Source: Nematostella vectensis
Lineage: Eukaryota > Cnidaria > Anthozoa > Actiniaria > Edwardsiidae
Reading direction: 5' to 3'
NCBI RefSeq assembly: GCF_932526225.1
Contig: NC_064048.1
Span: 2,037,340-2,101,339 of the forward strand
DNA length: 64,000 nt
The translations under genes and the position numbers were made by a program. The notes below the pieces were generated by a model, which was not told where the DNA came from, searched no databases, and saw nothing but the letters and a program-made list of their open reading frames with translations. This document shows, piece by piece, positions 12,799 to 25,015 of this stretch (the stretch's first letter is position 1; every line of letters begins with the position of its first letter).

Positions 12799-15011
12799 CT
12801 GAAAAAGAAAACAAATACTTTCTTAAGTATTTTTGACAAATGGAATAGTAGTAAAGTGTTAATGAAAATTTGCAATATCAAAGAAAGCATCTCAAGCTTT
12901 AGGCATTGTAAAAATATTTATAATAATGATAACAACAGCAACAGCAATAGCAATAACAATAACAATAATAATACAAGCTAATATAGGTTAATATAAGATT
13001 TACAAAATAAAATAAAAACTTCATAGAGAAGTTAAAGAAAATAATCAGAACAGAGATAAAAAAAGATAAAAGTTAAAAATTAAGCATAACATTGTAACAA
13101 ATTATTTTCTGGTATTATATAGTCTTGGTGCAGCATACAAAAAGGTCTGTGTCCATATTTAATTAGTTTAGCTGAAGGTTGTTTCAATAGATTTTTTAAA
13201 GCAGACCTGAGGCTTCCTATGCTTTTAGTAAGAAATCAATTAGAGCATATAGCCACACTACATGAAAATCAGAGAAAGACACAACCTGATATACAATGTG
13301 TTGCCCTAATTACAGATGGTACTCAATTCCGGACAGTTTGCACCGAAAGCCTGTTGAAAATATACAAAAGCGAATAAAAAAAAAAACTTACATAACCTTA
13401 TTAGTAACTAACTCTCATACTCATGTGTGTTGTAGTAATTAGGTAGTTGGCGGTATTACCAGTGGGAAAATTCAAGTTCATTAGAAGGTGAGTCAAACTT
13501 TTGTTCACATAGTTTTAAACTTAATGGTGAAATGAATTTAATGCTTTACATAAACCAGTCTTTCTGGTAAATTAGAGTTAAGAAAAATATCAACTTTTTT
13601 GGTGGGAATGAAGCACTGTAAAATACTTTTACAATAGAATAGAATTTCTTTGATCTCTCCGCTAATTTAGAAGAATGGAAACATTTTGAAAATTTATCGT
13701 CCTTGATCAAGAAGTGTGCCTAAACACGAACACAAATAGACTGCTTATTGGAAATATGTTAAAAAAGATAATGTTTTTTTTCATTTAAACTAAATTTTGG
13801 AGGGATCTAGGTACATATAACGTTGTGTCAATTTGTGCAATCATATGATAAACTAGACAATGCAGCTTGAAAAAATGTTACAAATATTTAGCTTGTCAAA
13901 CTTTCTAAACACATTCTAATGCCAATGTATACAGCCAAAACTATAAATTACCACCTTTAAGCACTTTCAGGATATACTATTGCTTCTTTCTCAATGATTT
14001 TTTCATCGGAGGTTACAATAATTATTTTGAATGTGTCTTTTTAGAGTAAAAAAAAGTAAGTTAAAGTACAAACGACACTATGTTTTACAGATATTGATAT
14101 GTAGCCGTCTGTCTACAGTAAAAGGTCAAAACAAGATGATATGAGAAAAAGATATTTGCATTTTTATTAAGTTGAACCAGTAAATGTTAATAAGAGTATT
14201 GTTATTATGCTTAATTATTTTTCTATGAAAGTCTACGGATCCAAACGGATGAATTTGTGATTCAGAGGGCATGCAATTATCAAGTAAACAAATGCTAAAA
14301 AATACTCTTCGTAGATCCACCAATAAAAGTTGGCTTTACTTAATAAAATAAATTCTTATTTTAATTTTATACGCATTGGAAATATAGGGGAGAAGTTACA
14401 AAAACCGTTTCTGAAGTTTGTGTCCGGAATTGGGGCCAGTTAACCGGGATTAGGTCAAAACTTAAAAAAATCACTTATAATAAGATATGGTCCAGTCTTG
14501 TTACTAGCAAAATATCAAAAGCGTTCTTTTTATGGCTAAAAAGAAATGGAACTTATTGCAAAAACCGTCCGTAATTGGGGCAACACACTTTATAATCTAA
14601 TTGAAAAAAAAAATCGCAATTGAATTCAATCAAAATTCCAATCATTCGGTTGGCTTTGATTGGGGTCAGAAATGGGACTTCAATAAAAGCGATTCTGGGC
14701 GATTTGCAAGGGTTGAGAACAGTAAAACAAAAGGAGACTCGAGACACACGAGCCTCGAAGGAGCAATTTTCAAAATACTGCATAACTAAACTTGTACCCA
14801 CAGAATGAAACTAACGAGGAAATGCCTAAAGCAGGAGAAATTGAAAACATTGACAATAATTTCTTTATAAAGCTTGAAATGTGCAGGCAATATACATAAC
14901 AACAGAGTCCTAGAGTATAACACAACCACAGAAAAAACCTAGTCACAGATAATTACTATCCCGGAATCAGTAAAAATGGTAAAAGGTAGTAGATTACACC
15001 AACCTTCTCAC
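12799..15011 (-). other. ZNF2 intron
   Basis: AT-rich, with a short CAA/AAT microsatellite at about 12920-12980. Blocks at about 13120-14060 and 14340-14800 recur in the ZNF3 intron (31970-32480) and in the ZNF4 intron (55300-56770), so this intron was copied with its gene. The small reading frames at 14553-14808 lie in one of these copied blocks and are not supported. Confidence 0.55.
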
Positions 15012-15030
15012 CACGCGACTCGTCCGCCAT
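15012..15030 (-). CDS. ZNF2 first coding exon
   Basis: ATG GCG GAC GAG TCG CGT G followed by a GTGAGAAG donor, inside a roughly 250-bp block (about 14880-15135) shared with the other zinc-finger copies. Spliced to 12798 the frame stays open. The intron is about 2.2 kb and on its 5' side carries sequence similar to 56330-56770. Confidence 0.65.
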
Positions 15031-15134
15031 TTTGATCTCTTTTCTGAAACACTGAACACATAGGAAGCCCAACAAGGATTCTTCTTTTGAACAATATGTC
15101 AGACGGGACTCCTGTGGAAGCCTCACCGCGGCAA

Positions 15135-15137
<3 letters not shown>

Positions 15138-15167
<30 letters not shown>

Positions 15168-15190
15168 GAGGGGGGAGGGGGGGGGGGGGT
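15138..15190. repeat. Poly-G tract
   Basis: A G run of some 50 bases, interrupted by a few A/T, about 110 bp upstream of ZNF2 exon 1. A comparable run follows the ZNF4 exon-1 block at about 58456-58473. G-quadruplex formation is possible; length may vary through sequencing slippage. Confidence 0.85.
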
Positions 15191-15199
15191 GGTGTGGTG

Positions 15200-16535
15200 G
15201 ATTACTCTCCAGTAAAGTAGACGGGAGTGATCGTAGACGTGGGTGATCTTTTCTAAAATGTTCTTTTATTCTGTTAGGGATTAACCTAAACATATATGTG
15301 CTCTTTTTTATATTTCCATATTTCCCACTATTCCAAATTTTCCACTAACAGGCTAAATGCACTGAGAAATCACATGACTTTTTCAGTGACAAATTCAAGC
15401 CAAAATAGACACAGAAATAGCTACGCCCGTCACGCCAGAGAGCAACGGAAAAAAAAATTATTGTTTTAATTTGCCGCGAATAGCCGGGGTTTTGCTCTCA
15501 AATAAGAAAATGTCGAAAATTGAGAAATAAATTCATTTATTTTTTTTCGGGGTCTGGTATCCACAAGAGACCATGATATAGGAGAACGAATCCCCGTGGC
15601 CCATGAATGTCGTCCATGAAAGCTATTTTTAGATTGCGCGAGCTTGTCAATCATAGCATCCATACATGGTTCGTCGCGCCTAGGTTATGGGCACCACGAG
15701 CTAGTACAATTTCACAACAATTTTTTCCCTCTGCACTTCTTTACTTCGTTCGCTACCTGTTTTTATCCTTTTAGCTTCTCTTCAAGGCTCATGATCACAA
15801 TGCTACTCATGGGGTGGTGTCTTGTTATCTGTTAAGTTATCTAATGTTCAGTTATCTAAATGTTATATAAATAATTGAATGGGAAGACGTCGGGAAGACG
15901 GTAAATTTGGAGTTCATTCAAGATGCATCGTGCAGACTCCTAAAAAGTTATTTTTATCTGCAATTCAGTGAGATAGAATACCAAGGCATTCTCAGAGTCT
16001 ATGTATTTTAATACAAGAAGGCCTTTATTTTTCTTTGATTTATAACATTTTTTGATGAATGAACTTCAATTTTTCAATGCAAATGTTCAGAAATCTAGTC
16101 ACTCAAGAAACCCTTGTCACTGGAATAAGATTTACTTCATTATAAAGACTTGAAATCTTTTATTTGTAATATCGGTGTGAATATATATATTAAGTTCTGG
16201 ATGTATCTTTTTCATTAAAAGGGAATTGGGAGAGAATTGTGTTTTGTAAACACAGATTTATGATTGATTGTTGTGTTATAATTTGCGAATCAGCAGTGAA
16301 AACTTTTACTGGGGAAGTTGATCCCAAAGCCTAAAATCACGCACTTTATGCATTTCAATGTCCCAGAAACGGTTGATTGGCTCCAGCGTACTCTATGGAA
16401 GATCATTTTTACAGCGATCGTAAAGAAGGAAGGTATTTTCGGTCAAAAAGATTTCCGAAACATCCTTTGCCGGATCACATTCCTCAAGATGTGATCGCGC
16501 GTAAGACTCATGTTGCTAGGAAACGTGAGCGCTAA
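15200..16535. other. Intergenic, nothing recognised
   Basis: AT-rich sequence. The short frames at 15466-15835 have no family resemblance. The region ends at the MITE insertion. Confidence 0.4.
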
Positions 16536-16658
16536 TGCCTAGTGCACACTAGCGACATATCGACCTAACGACATGGGCGCGCACTCTTATCTTCGACATA
16601 ACGACATAAGAGAGCGCGCGCCCATGTCGTTATGTTGTTATATGTTATGCACTAGGCA
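16536..16658. mobile_element. MITE with TAA target duplication
   Basis: A 123-bp near-palindromic element begins TGCCTAGTGCACACTAGCGA and ends with ...ATGCACTAGGCA, flanked on both sides by TAA (16533-16535 and 16659-16661). A 3-bp TAA duplication is typical of PIF/Harbinger-derived MITEs. The inner arms repeat CGACATAACGACAT-like words. It resembles the element at 55058-55274. Confidence 0.75.
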
Positions 16659-16661
16659 TAA

Positions 16662-18380
16662 CCAATCAGAGACGTATCTAAAAATAACTGCTTGTTCTAA
16701 AAATAGTTTTTACGGACGTCATCATTGGAACATACCCTATTACGGGGGATTCGTTCTCTTACATCATGGTCTCTTGGTATCCATCAAATCGCGCGCTCTG
16801 ATTGGCTCTCTTGAGGTCCGGTATCCTACGATTCGGACCCCGCGATACCGGCCCGCTCACCTACAAAGCTCGAAATAGTGAGTTGATTTGTAAAATGCCC
16901 ATCGGAAAATGGATTTTTACTCCCGATGTTATAGATCTTCACACTAAAACGGCATTTTATTGTCATTTTATCTAGAATCATTCACTTTACGGAAAATCGG
17001 CTTTAAACTCCCAGTGTTTTGACAATTTCCCGCCATAATGATTTCGCAACGCGCGCGACAATTTCAAGTTTGCTGAAAGTTTATTTGAGATAAAAAGGCA
17101 ACAAATCGTCTCTTCATACGAAGAAAAACCACAAATAACTCTAGGAATTTACCTGCATAACCAGCTTAACGTATCCACATTCAAGAGAAGTCCTTTAGTG
17201 AATATATCTTTATCGTCTGTAAGGGTTTAAAGCGAAAGAAGACATTTCTACGATCAATGCGAGTTGAGAACGGCGTATCAATCTGGACTATATTATTTTA
17301 CAAAATTGTTGGTCAAAACTCAGAGAATGTCTTCTTTGGGGGTTCTGTATTTCTGGAGGATTAAAAGCGACTTGCTGACTTGCTGGCCATTTTTGAGTTC
17401 GGTATGTGCTGCGACAAATCCTTGGCCAAGGGCACACGACACAAAAGTGCATTCTCGTCTAGCCCTCCGATCTCCCTTGATACCTTAACCAAGTACCAGG
17501 GGGGGGGGGGGGGGGGATTTGATTTTTAATTTTTTGTAGCCAGAAAAAAATCAAACGCAACTTAGCTTATTAGTCTTGGGCTTAGATTAGATGACATAAC
17601 CTACTCCTTAATTTTCCCATTGACAATATCAATAACGCTCCCTTCTCTTGATCTCTCATCAAGGTCTAGCTAATCTGCGCCTGCCAACATTGAAATACCT
17701 AATAAAGCGGCGAAAATGTGAGGGAAGTTTACGGACATACGGATAAAAACAGCGTTGATCTGGCCAGAATCCCCTCAGCGCTAAGGGAAATTCTGGAAAG
17801 GAGACCGACACCACGACTTTCTGAAGAAGAGGTGCAGGTATTCAAGATACCGGAAAAGGGACCGATGCCAATCACCTATGTAAACGACGAATCACTTTCT
17901 CAGTTGACTGTAATACTACAACAACTGGATTATGAAGGATAAACTTTTACTCTGACCCAGCATATACGGTTCATCTGTGTGTCTGTGCTTCCAAATCTTT
18001 TCTGCATTGTGACCCCCCCACCCGTCCCTCAAGTATTTTGAGGCCTTGCCCTGCGATTACTGATATAATCTTTCAGTTTTTTTTCACAGAGCCACACATC
18101 CAAGCTAAACTATTGTAGGGGTAGTACAGTATATAACACATTGTGGTTCCTGTTTCTTTTCATAGTTGATGTAACATCAATCAATTGCAATCAGAACTGT
18201 CAGAATTATACATCTTTGTTATGTTATCCTCATCTCTTTAAAATATGAGAATCAAGAACACCAGCAAGACATTTAGTATTAAATCAATATGTTATTGATA
18301 AAAAGTAAAATGTGGTTTCCTAATTTATTTGTCTTCGCATCTTTCACACCTTGGCTTGTTTCCACACACTGTTTTGTCTA
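16662..18380. other. Intergenic with one orphan reading frame
   Basis: Mostly AT-rich. The plus-strand frame at 17718-17942 (74 residues, with a charged segment LSEEEVQVFKIPEKGPMPIT) looks more protein-like than its surroundings but has no recognised family and no proven splice sites. A poly-G run lies at about 17500-17516. Confidence 0.3.
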
Positions 18381-20176
18381 TTACAACTTTCTGTAAAACT
18401 GTGTAGAAGTGTGCAAAGACTGAAATGCCTTTACACTCTCATTCTCGAGCTCTTCCTGGGAGCTTAGCTCCTCACAAACAAAATTGTACAAGTTAATGAG
18501 GTCAGCTTTTTTACCTTTTTCACCTCTGAATTGATTGCACTTTTGAACCAAATCTCCCATAACCTCGCTATCCTGCAGCATGTCCAACTTATCCTGTATA
18601 AACAGGGCGATCTGACCTTTGGTGCTGTTGTTCTTCAGCCCTTTGTCTGTCCTATGGTGTTATATGGACATTTTCTATGCTAGATGCTTTGCTAATGTGG
18701 CCCTGCTCTAAAATATCAATCAGTGCATTTCTGCGATTGCTCTGCAATGACATAAAGTTGACCAAGTCAGCATCTAGGAGCTTCTCCCCGACTCCTTTGT
18801 GAGGTCGTACGTGAAATGGCTCCATCAGACATCTAAAAGCAGATAATAATAAATAATTATGTTTCTTTGATTTTGTGTTTGGCTCTTGTATTTAAAAACT
18901 GTATAACTACCTTTCTTTTCTAAGCTTAACCCTCCGTGCCAGAATCTCCGCTTCCATATTGTATCTCCGATCTAACTTGACAGCATCATCTTTAGGGTCC
19001 TTCATGTCACATGCTGTAAACAACCAGCTTCGAAGCTAAACAAAACAAAAACAAAAAGGTATATTTCTGGCTTGGGATTTGCAAATAAGGATTAACAATC
19101 ATGTGAAACAAAATATATATCATACTCATGAAGACATGAAGACGTGCTTTGCAATTTTTTTTTTTAAAAAGGATAGCTTTCAAAAATGTAAACTGACCTC
19201 AGTCAACTTTTCCAGATTCCTGAAGATTCTTAGCCACCTTAGATGCCTTGTTTATTTCCTCCAGGTGGGAATACATGTCCTCACCCTTTGATGGATTGCA
19301 AGAGGTGGACACACTTTCATACTTGTTTAGCAAATCAATGATATATTTAGGACACCCTTGCCAACCTTTAACCATGAAAATGACATAATAAAAATGATTA
19401 GTACCCCTTAGTATTGATTATTTTAAAACATTGACACATGATTGTGTGTTCTGGAAAATATGTATCCATACCTTTTAACTAGGTCCTATGAGAATTTCAT
19501 AGTTAAAATCAATACTGATTGGACATTTTCATACTTGTTAGGAGCTTTTAAAAACCAACAGCAAACATTTTTAACTAGAATCAAAAAGCCCAAACTGTCG
19601 TGATCTCGTACCAGAACAATGAATACAATACACCAAAAACTGGAATTCGACTCTGTCTTATTAAAGACGAAAATTTGGCAGAGTCGAATTCCAGTTTTCG
19701 GAAAATCATTTTTAACTAGAGATATAGTAGAAGCCCTTTCTATTTTGTGTTGTTATTGTAATACAGTTCTGAACCATCTGTCAAATAGCAGCATTTACAC
19801 TGTCACAAAATACAAAATTGACAACCAGTCACTCTTGTGGGGATGAAGGGAGGCGATTTGAGATTATACAGTATCATGAAATTATATAGATCATGCCAAG
19901 TTAGTTTACCTGCCTTGCAAGTCCACTTCAGCATACTTTGATGTCCGTTTGTAGTGAAAACGGCTTGCAAAGGCCTCCATTCCAGCATTGACATAGTCTG
20001 AGTTGTTTCTCCTGATTCCATTATGATGGACGAAAAGCCCACCAAAGTATCTAAACAACATGTTAAACATGAATATGTAGTTGGGATCAGTGACCCTAGG
20101 AAACAACTCATACAGGTAATCTGTGACGGACATAGGCTGGCTTGTTTGTAGGCGCTCCCTTACATGTGACACCGGA
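18381..20176 (-). pseudogene. Exons of an unrecognised multi-exon gene
   Basis: Several minus-strand coding blocks follow one another: about 20176-19910 (DPNYIFMFNMLFRYFGGLFV..., donor CAG/GTAAAC after 19910), about 19370-19200 (YIIDLLNKYESVS...), 19035-18911 (TTTAG acceptor, AAAG/GTAGTT donor; LRSWLFTACDMKDPKDD...) and 18832 onwards (TTTTAG acceptor; RCLMEPFHVRPHKGVG...). The 19035-18911 and 18832 exons join in frame. After about 18655 the frame is lost, and the rest (ending at 18381, ...LHTSTQFYRKL) lies in another frame, which suggests decay. I do not recognise the family with confidence; it has the look of the large transposon-derived gene families of cnidarians. Confidence 0.45.
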
Positions 20177-21295
20177 AGCTCCATCCAGGTGGCCTTGTGT
20201 GCAAGCTTGAGGAGTGTCATTGTGTGGTGGATACTCCCAGAAGCTCCATCCAGGTGGCCTTGTGTACAAGCTAGAGGAGTGTCATTGTGTGGTGGGTACT
20301 CCCAGAAGCTCCATCCAGGTGGCCTTGTGTGCAAGCTTGAGGAGTGTCATTGTGTGGGGGTAATCCCAGAAGCTCCATCCAGGTGGCCTTGTGTGCAAGC
20401 TTGAGGAGTGTCATTGTGTGGTGGATACTCCCAGAAGCTCCATCCAGGTGGCCTTGTGTGCAAGCTAGAGGAGTGTCATTGTGTGGTGGGTACTCCCAGA
20501 AGCTCCATCCAGGTGGCCTTGTGTGCAAGCTTGAGGAGTGTCATTGTGTGGTGGATACTCCCAGAAGCTCCATCCAGGTGGCCTTGTGTACAAGCTAGAG
20601 GAGTGTCATTGTGTGGTGGGTACTCCCACAAGCTCCATCCAGGTGGCCTTGAGTGCAAGCTTGAGGAGTGTCATTGTGTGGTGGATACTCCCAGAAGCTC
20701 CATCCAGGTGGCCTTGTGTGCAAGCTTGAGGAGTGTCATTGTGTGGTGGGTACTCCCACAAGCTCCATCCAGGTGGCCTTGCGTGCAAGCTTGAGTGTCA
20801 TTGTGTGGTGGGTACTCCCAGAAGCTCCATCCAGGTGGCCTTGTGTGCAAGCTAGAGGAGTGTTATTGTGTGGTGGGTACTCCCAGAAGCTCCATCCAGG
20901 TGGCCTTGTGTGCAAGCTTGAGGAGTGTCATTGTGTGGGGGTAATCCCAGAAGCTCCATCCAGGTGGCCTTGTGTGCAAGCTTGAGGAGTGTCATTGTGT
21001 GGTGGATACTCCCAGAAGCTCCATCCAGGTGGCCTTGTGTACAAGCTAGAGGAGTGTCATTGTGTGGTGGGTACTCCCAGAAGCTCCATCCAGGTGGCCT
21101 TGTGTACAAGCTTGATGAGTGTTATTGTAAGGTGGATACTCCCAGAAGCTCCATCCAGGTGGCCTTGTGTGCAAGCTTGAGGAGTGTCTCATTGTATGGT
21201 GGGTACTCCCAGAAGCTCCATCCAGGTGGCCTTGAGTGCAAGCTTGAGGAGTGTCATTGTGTGGGGGGTACTCCCAGAAGCTCCATCCAGGTGGC
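20166..21295. repeat. 65-bp minisatellite
   Basis: About 17 copies of a 65-bp unit (core AGAAGCTCCATCCAGGTGGC), successive units starting at 20238, 20303 and so on, with one or two partial deletions. Since 65 is not a multiple of three, the array opens frames in all phases, which explains the many small overlapping frames here. It abuts the 5' side of the unrecognised gene at 18.4-20.2 kb. Confidence 0.95.
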
Positions 21296-21481
21296 TGTTA
21301 TGCATGTTTTTGATTGATGTTACCATGGAGATAGCGTGCTTGATCGGAGAGAGCGCGCAGAATTTGTAGACCAAGAAAGCAATTGTTTTAGCTAATCTGA
21401 ATCCCGATACGTTCCAACTCTTGAAGAATTTGATACAGCCTGCTAAAACCGAAGGACGACACGATAACGTATGATGTTATT

Positions 21482-22075
21482 GTGAAAACACTGAAAGAAC
21501 ACACGAAGCCAGAGAAGTCTGCCCTTGTGGCGCGATACGAGTTCGATAACCGTTATCGCAAACCAGTGGAGTCCGTAAGCGAGTACGTGGCTACGCTCAA
21601 GCACTTGGCTGGAGATTGCAAGTTTTCCGATGAAGTAAGAAGCGAAAGAATGCGAGACAGGTTATTGTCTGGAATTAGAGACGACAAGATGTTGAGAGAA
21701 CTACTGAAAGAGAAACTCGTCGACTTGAACTTTGAAAATGCTGTGCGAAAGTGCCAAGCGGTCGAACAGGCAAATAAATATGTCTTGGCATTTAGGACGG
21801 AATAGCTCCATCTCGAGGTGAATAAACTGGAGGAAAATAATGGCCAAAAGCATTTTTTGCGAGATGGGGATACCACAGGGGACCCAAGGAAACCACCCCA
21901 GAGTGCTACAGTTTCAAAATGTTACCGCTGTAACGGGAAGCACGACCCACAGTCCAGCGTTTTCAGTCAATCCAAGTGTTTCTCATGTGGCAAAATAGGG
22001 CACATTAAGACAGCATGCCGGCAGGTCAAGCCCAATGAGAAACCACAGGCACCCATACAGGGGTCAAGGTTATGA
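21482..22075 (+). pseudogene. Gypsy gag and zinc knuckle remnants
   Basis: The frame at 21482-21805 reads as the C-terminal half of a retrotransposon Gag (RYEFDNRYRKPVESVSEYVA, LRELLKEKLVDLNFENAVRK). A second frame at 21818-22075 contains a good CCHC knuckle, CFSCGKIGHIKTAC, preceded by a damaged one (CYRCNGKHDP...). Gag would coat the RNA; the knuckle binds nucleic acid. A stop at 21803 separates the two. Confidence 0.75.
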
Positions 22076-22184
22076 ACGAAAACTATGGGAGAGAGGAAAC
22101 ATAGGGTGACGATGGATGGCATGGATTGTATGGAGTGGGCTCTAAGCCATCTAGGTAACCCACCAGTGTCGACATAAAGGTAGA

Positions 22185-22563
22185 AGGGTTTCTAATGGAA
22201 CTAGATACTGGGGCTGCTGTCTCAGTTATATGCGAGGCCAAATAACGCGGGTGTTTGCGTCATGTGCCCCTGGAACATACTGATCTAAAACTACATACCT
22301 ACACAGGAGAGAACTTGGTTCCGCTTGGAGCCATAACAGTCAAAGTGCGCTACGGAAACCAAGACACTTCCCTTCCCTTATATGTCATTCCCGGGAGTGG
22401 ACCCACCCTGTTCGGCAGGGAGTGGTTACATTCAATCACCCTGAACTGGCCCTTGTTAAATCCAACCGCAAGCAAGAATTTAGAGGATGTACTTAGCAGC
22501 CATGCTTCAGTTTTCAAGGAAGACCTTGAACACTTAAGGGCATCAGGGGTAGTATTCAGTTGA
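22185..22563 (+). pseudogene. Gypsy retropepsin remnant
   Basis: MELDTGAAVSVI (at about 22195-22230) carries the DTGA active-site motif of retroviral-type aspartic proteases. An in-frame TAA follows soon after, then the frame from 22255 continues with GENLVPLGAITVKV and GPTLFGREWL, the usual region up to the start of the RT linker. Confidence 0.75.
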
Positions 22564-23176
22564 AAGACGGCGCTTTCCCTAAGTTTTTCAAGGCTCGCCC
22601 TGTTGCGCTGGCCCGGAAGCCTGCTGTGGAGCGTGGTTTGGAAGCTTTAGAAGCGCAAGGAATAATTAAGAAGGTGGACCACTGTGACTGGGAGGCCCCA
22701 ATTGTAACGCCATTCAAGAAGGACGGAGAAGTGCGGGTATGTGGAGACTTTAAGGTCACAGTCAACCCCCGATTACGAGTGGACGAGTATCCCCTGCCAC
22801 GCATCGAGAAGTTATATGCTAGCTTAAGTGGGGAGAAACAGTTCAGTACCCACAATCATGCGTGATTCAGTGGAATACTTGGGTCATATAATCTCTGCGG
22901 ATGGTCTCCATCAGTCCAAGACCAAAACTGGAGCTATGACACAGCTCCCCAACCCAGAGAACGTTGAACAGCTGCGCTCATTTTTAGGAATGGTACAGTA
23001 TTACTCACGGTTCTTGCCTGATTTGGCAACTCACCTAGCAACCTTACACCAGCTACTACAGAAGGGTGTGTCGTGGGTGTTCGACAGGAGCAGAGTTTCA
23101 GGAAGGTCAAGGGCATGCTGTCGGAGGAGCGTGTCCTTACACACTTTGACCCGGACTTACCTCGCCTGCGACAGTT
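22560..23176 (+). pseudogene. Gypsy reverse transcriptase with deleted active site
   Basis: The fingers region is clear (ARPVALARKPAVERGLEALE, WEAPIVTPFKKDGEVRVCGD, DEYPLPRIEKLYASLSGEK). At about 22860 it jumps to VEYLGHIISADGLHQSKTKT, so the palm with the YxDD motif is deleted. The connection region LRSFLGMVQYYSRFLPDLA follows. The frame is then cut at 23177 by an insertion. Confidence 0.8.
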
Positions 23177-24830
23177 TTCGGTTGAAGGCGGGTATTCGTA
23201 CCAAAGCACCTGGGGTGGGGGGGTGGAGGGGGTGGGTGTTAGGTGGATAGATAATCTGGAAGGGAGGAAACTGTGGAACATATATGATGGCGTGGAATGG
23301 CAAGAATGGGGATGACAAAAATAAGTATATAGAGTTACAAAATGGAAAGGTGGGATATTTCTTAGAGCTCTTCAAAATGTAAAGCAACCTTACGTGTATT
23401 CTAGCACAAGGTTTATCATCAGGAGGTAAGACCAGGTACTAGTCAAATGCGCAGGGGAGAAATGAAACTGGGAGCCGAGGGATGCTAGGGGGTGGGAGGA
23501 AAGATGGAGAAGGTCTAGTGAGAAAGGAGTTCGCATTTAAGATGTGTTTCAAAGTGAATGAGTGGCTAGCCAATTCACCTTACCCCTACACGTCTACGTA
23601 AGGTTGCTTGGGGAAGGAAGGGGGGGGGGGGACGGTGTTGTTGTATGTGGACACAGACCTTTGACTAGGTACATTTTTTTCTTTTGCTTTCTTCTTCTTC
23701 TTCTCCTTCTTCTTCTTTCTTCTTCTTCTTTATCTTCTTCTTCTTCTTCTTTACTTTTATGATTTCTTCTTTTTTTATTTGTTTCTTGTCTTTTTTGCTT
23801 GATTTCTCGCTTTGACTAGTTGTTACGGGTATGAAAAAAGGACATCGGTGTTTGAGTGATGTTTTATTACTATATATAAAATTGATTAAGTAGATGTGTT
23901 TTAAAAGGAAACTTTACAATACATTTATGTCTACAATAATATAAGTCTAATATATAATAACAAGGTGTAGGGTGTTATGTAAAAATAAATGTGAAGAATT
24001 ACCTGTAAATGTCTGTCTATATGCGGCTGCGGTGAGTTGTGGTGAACCGTTACAATATTACGTGAGAAATGTATGCGTGATAACGGATGGTGCGATTGCG
24101 CGATCAGCTCGTGCACATCAAAGACCCTGTGCGCGCAGAATGTTCCACTCCCATTCCCAAGCACCCTTTCCCCACTCAGTCCACTCATCCACCATCCCCA
24201 CCACCCCCCACCACCCTATATAATGACTATGTAGATGATGACACCCTTCTCCACATGCTACTCCCTCCCTCCCCTACTCCCAACAACCCGCCCCTTACCG
24301 ATACTGATATTGATAACCTTCTCACTGATGAGGATATCGATAACCTTCTCTTATTCACCTCTCCCGTTAGCTCGTCACCTCCATCCCCTTCCACTCCCAC
24401 CACTCACCAACCCAACCGCACCCCTACCCACAACCCCCCTCTACACCCATCTCCTACTTCTCCGTCCCATACCTCTCAGGGACATATATCAGCTCCCTAT
24501 ATTAGACCCCTTACCTATGCCCAAATTACTGCCAATAACCATCCTACTACCTACCCACCTGCACCCTCTACCTCTACCCTAGTTTACCCATTAGCCCCCA
24601 CCCAGACCACCCATCCATCCACCCCCTAAGAAATATCCCACCTTTCCATTTTGTAACTCTATATACTTGTTTTTATCATCCCCATTCTTGCCATTCCACG
24701 CCATCATATATGTTCCACATTTTCCTCCCTTCCAGATTATCTATCCACCTAACACCCACCCCCCCCCCTTCCCACCACCACCCACCCACCCCAGGTGCTT
24801 TGGTACGAATACCAGCCTTCAACCGAAAAA
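23177..24830. mobile_element. 1.65-kb element with ~190-205-bp inverted repeats
   Basis: The left arm (23177-23365) and right arm (24626-24830) are inverted copies starting TTCGGTTGAAGGC[G/T]GGTATT and running through TGGCGTGGAATGGCAAGAAT to GGGATATTTCTTAG. The core carries a (TTC)n microsatellite at about 23685-23760 and a plus-strand proline/serine/threonine-rich frame. It interrupts the Gypsy RNase H region and is flanked by 185-bp direct copies of Gypsy sequence. No transposase is recognised. Superfamily unknown. Confidence 0.8.
24087..24629 (+). CDS. Pro/Ser/Thr-rich open frame inside the 1.65-kb element
   Basis: 180 residues, strongly enriched in P, S, T and H, with two acidic repeats (TDTDIDNLLTDEDIDNLLLF). 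No domain recognised. The C-rich DNA alone could keep this frame open, so expression is doubtful. The acidic repeat looks like an activation-type or short linear motif rather than an enzyme. The stop lies at the edge of the right inverted repeat. Confidence 0.2.
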   Translation: MVRLRDQLVHIKDPVRAECSTPIPKHPFPTQSTHPPSPPPPTTLYNDYVDDDTLLHMLLPPSPTPNNPPLTDTDIDNLLTDEDIDNLLLFTSPVSSSPPSPSTPTTHQPNRTPTHNPPLHPSPTSPSHTSQGHISAPYIRPLTYAQITANNHPTTYPPAPSTSTLVYPLAPTQTTHPSTP

Positions 24831-25015
24831 GGTACAGTATTACTCACGGTTCTTGCCTGATTTGGCAACTCACCTAGCACCCTTACACCAGCTACTACAG
24901 AAGGGTGTGTCGTGGGTGTTCAACAGGAGCAGAGTTTCAGGAAGGTCAAGGGCATGCTGTCGGAGGAGCGTGTCCTTACACACTTTGACCCGGACTTACC
25001 TCGCCTGCGACAGTT
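24831..25015 (+). repeat. 185-bp direct repeat, right copy
   Basis: Repeats 22992-23176 almost exactly (GGTACAGTATTACTCACGGT ... CGCCTGCGACAGTT), differing at about two positions (for example AACC/ACCC and TTCGAC/TTCAAC). The two copies bracket the 1.65-kb element precisely. Confidence 0.9.

Noticed and set aside
14553-14808. Small genes on both strands in the ZNF2 intron
   Set aside because: The block is a duplicated intron segment also at about 56.6 kb, where the frames are not conserved.
20123-21317. Several repetitive proteins on both strands
   Set aside because: All are frames of the 65-bp minisatellite, which is open in many phases because the unit lacks stops.
23562-23762. Serine/leucine-rich protein
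   Set aside because: Driven by the (TTC)n microsatellite.
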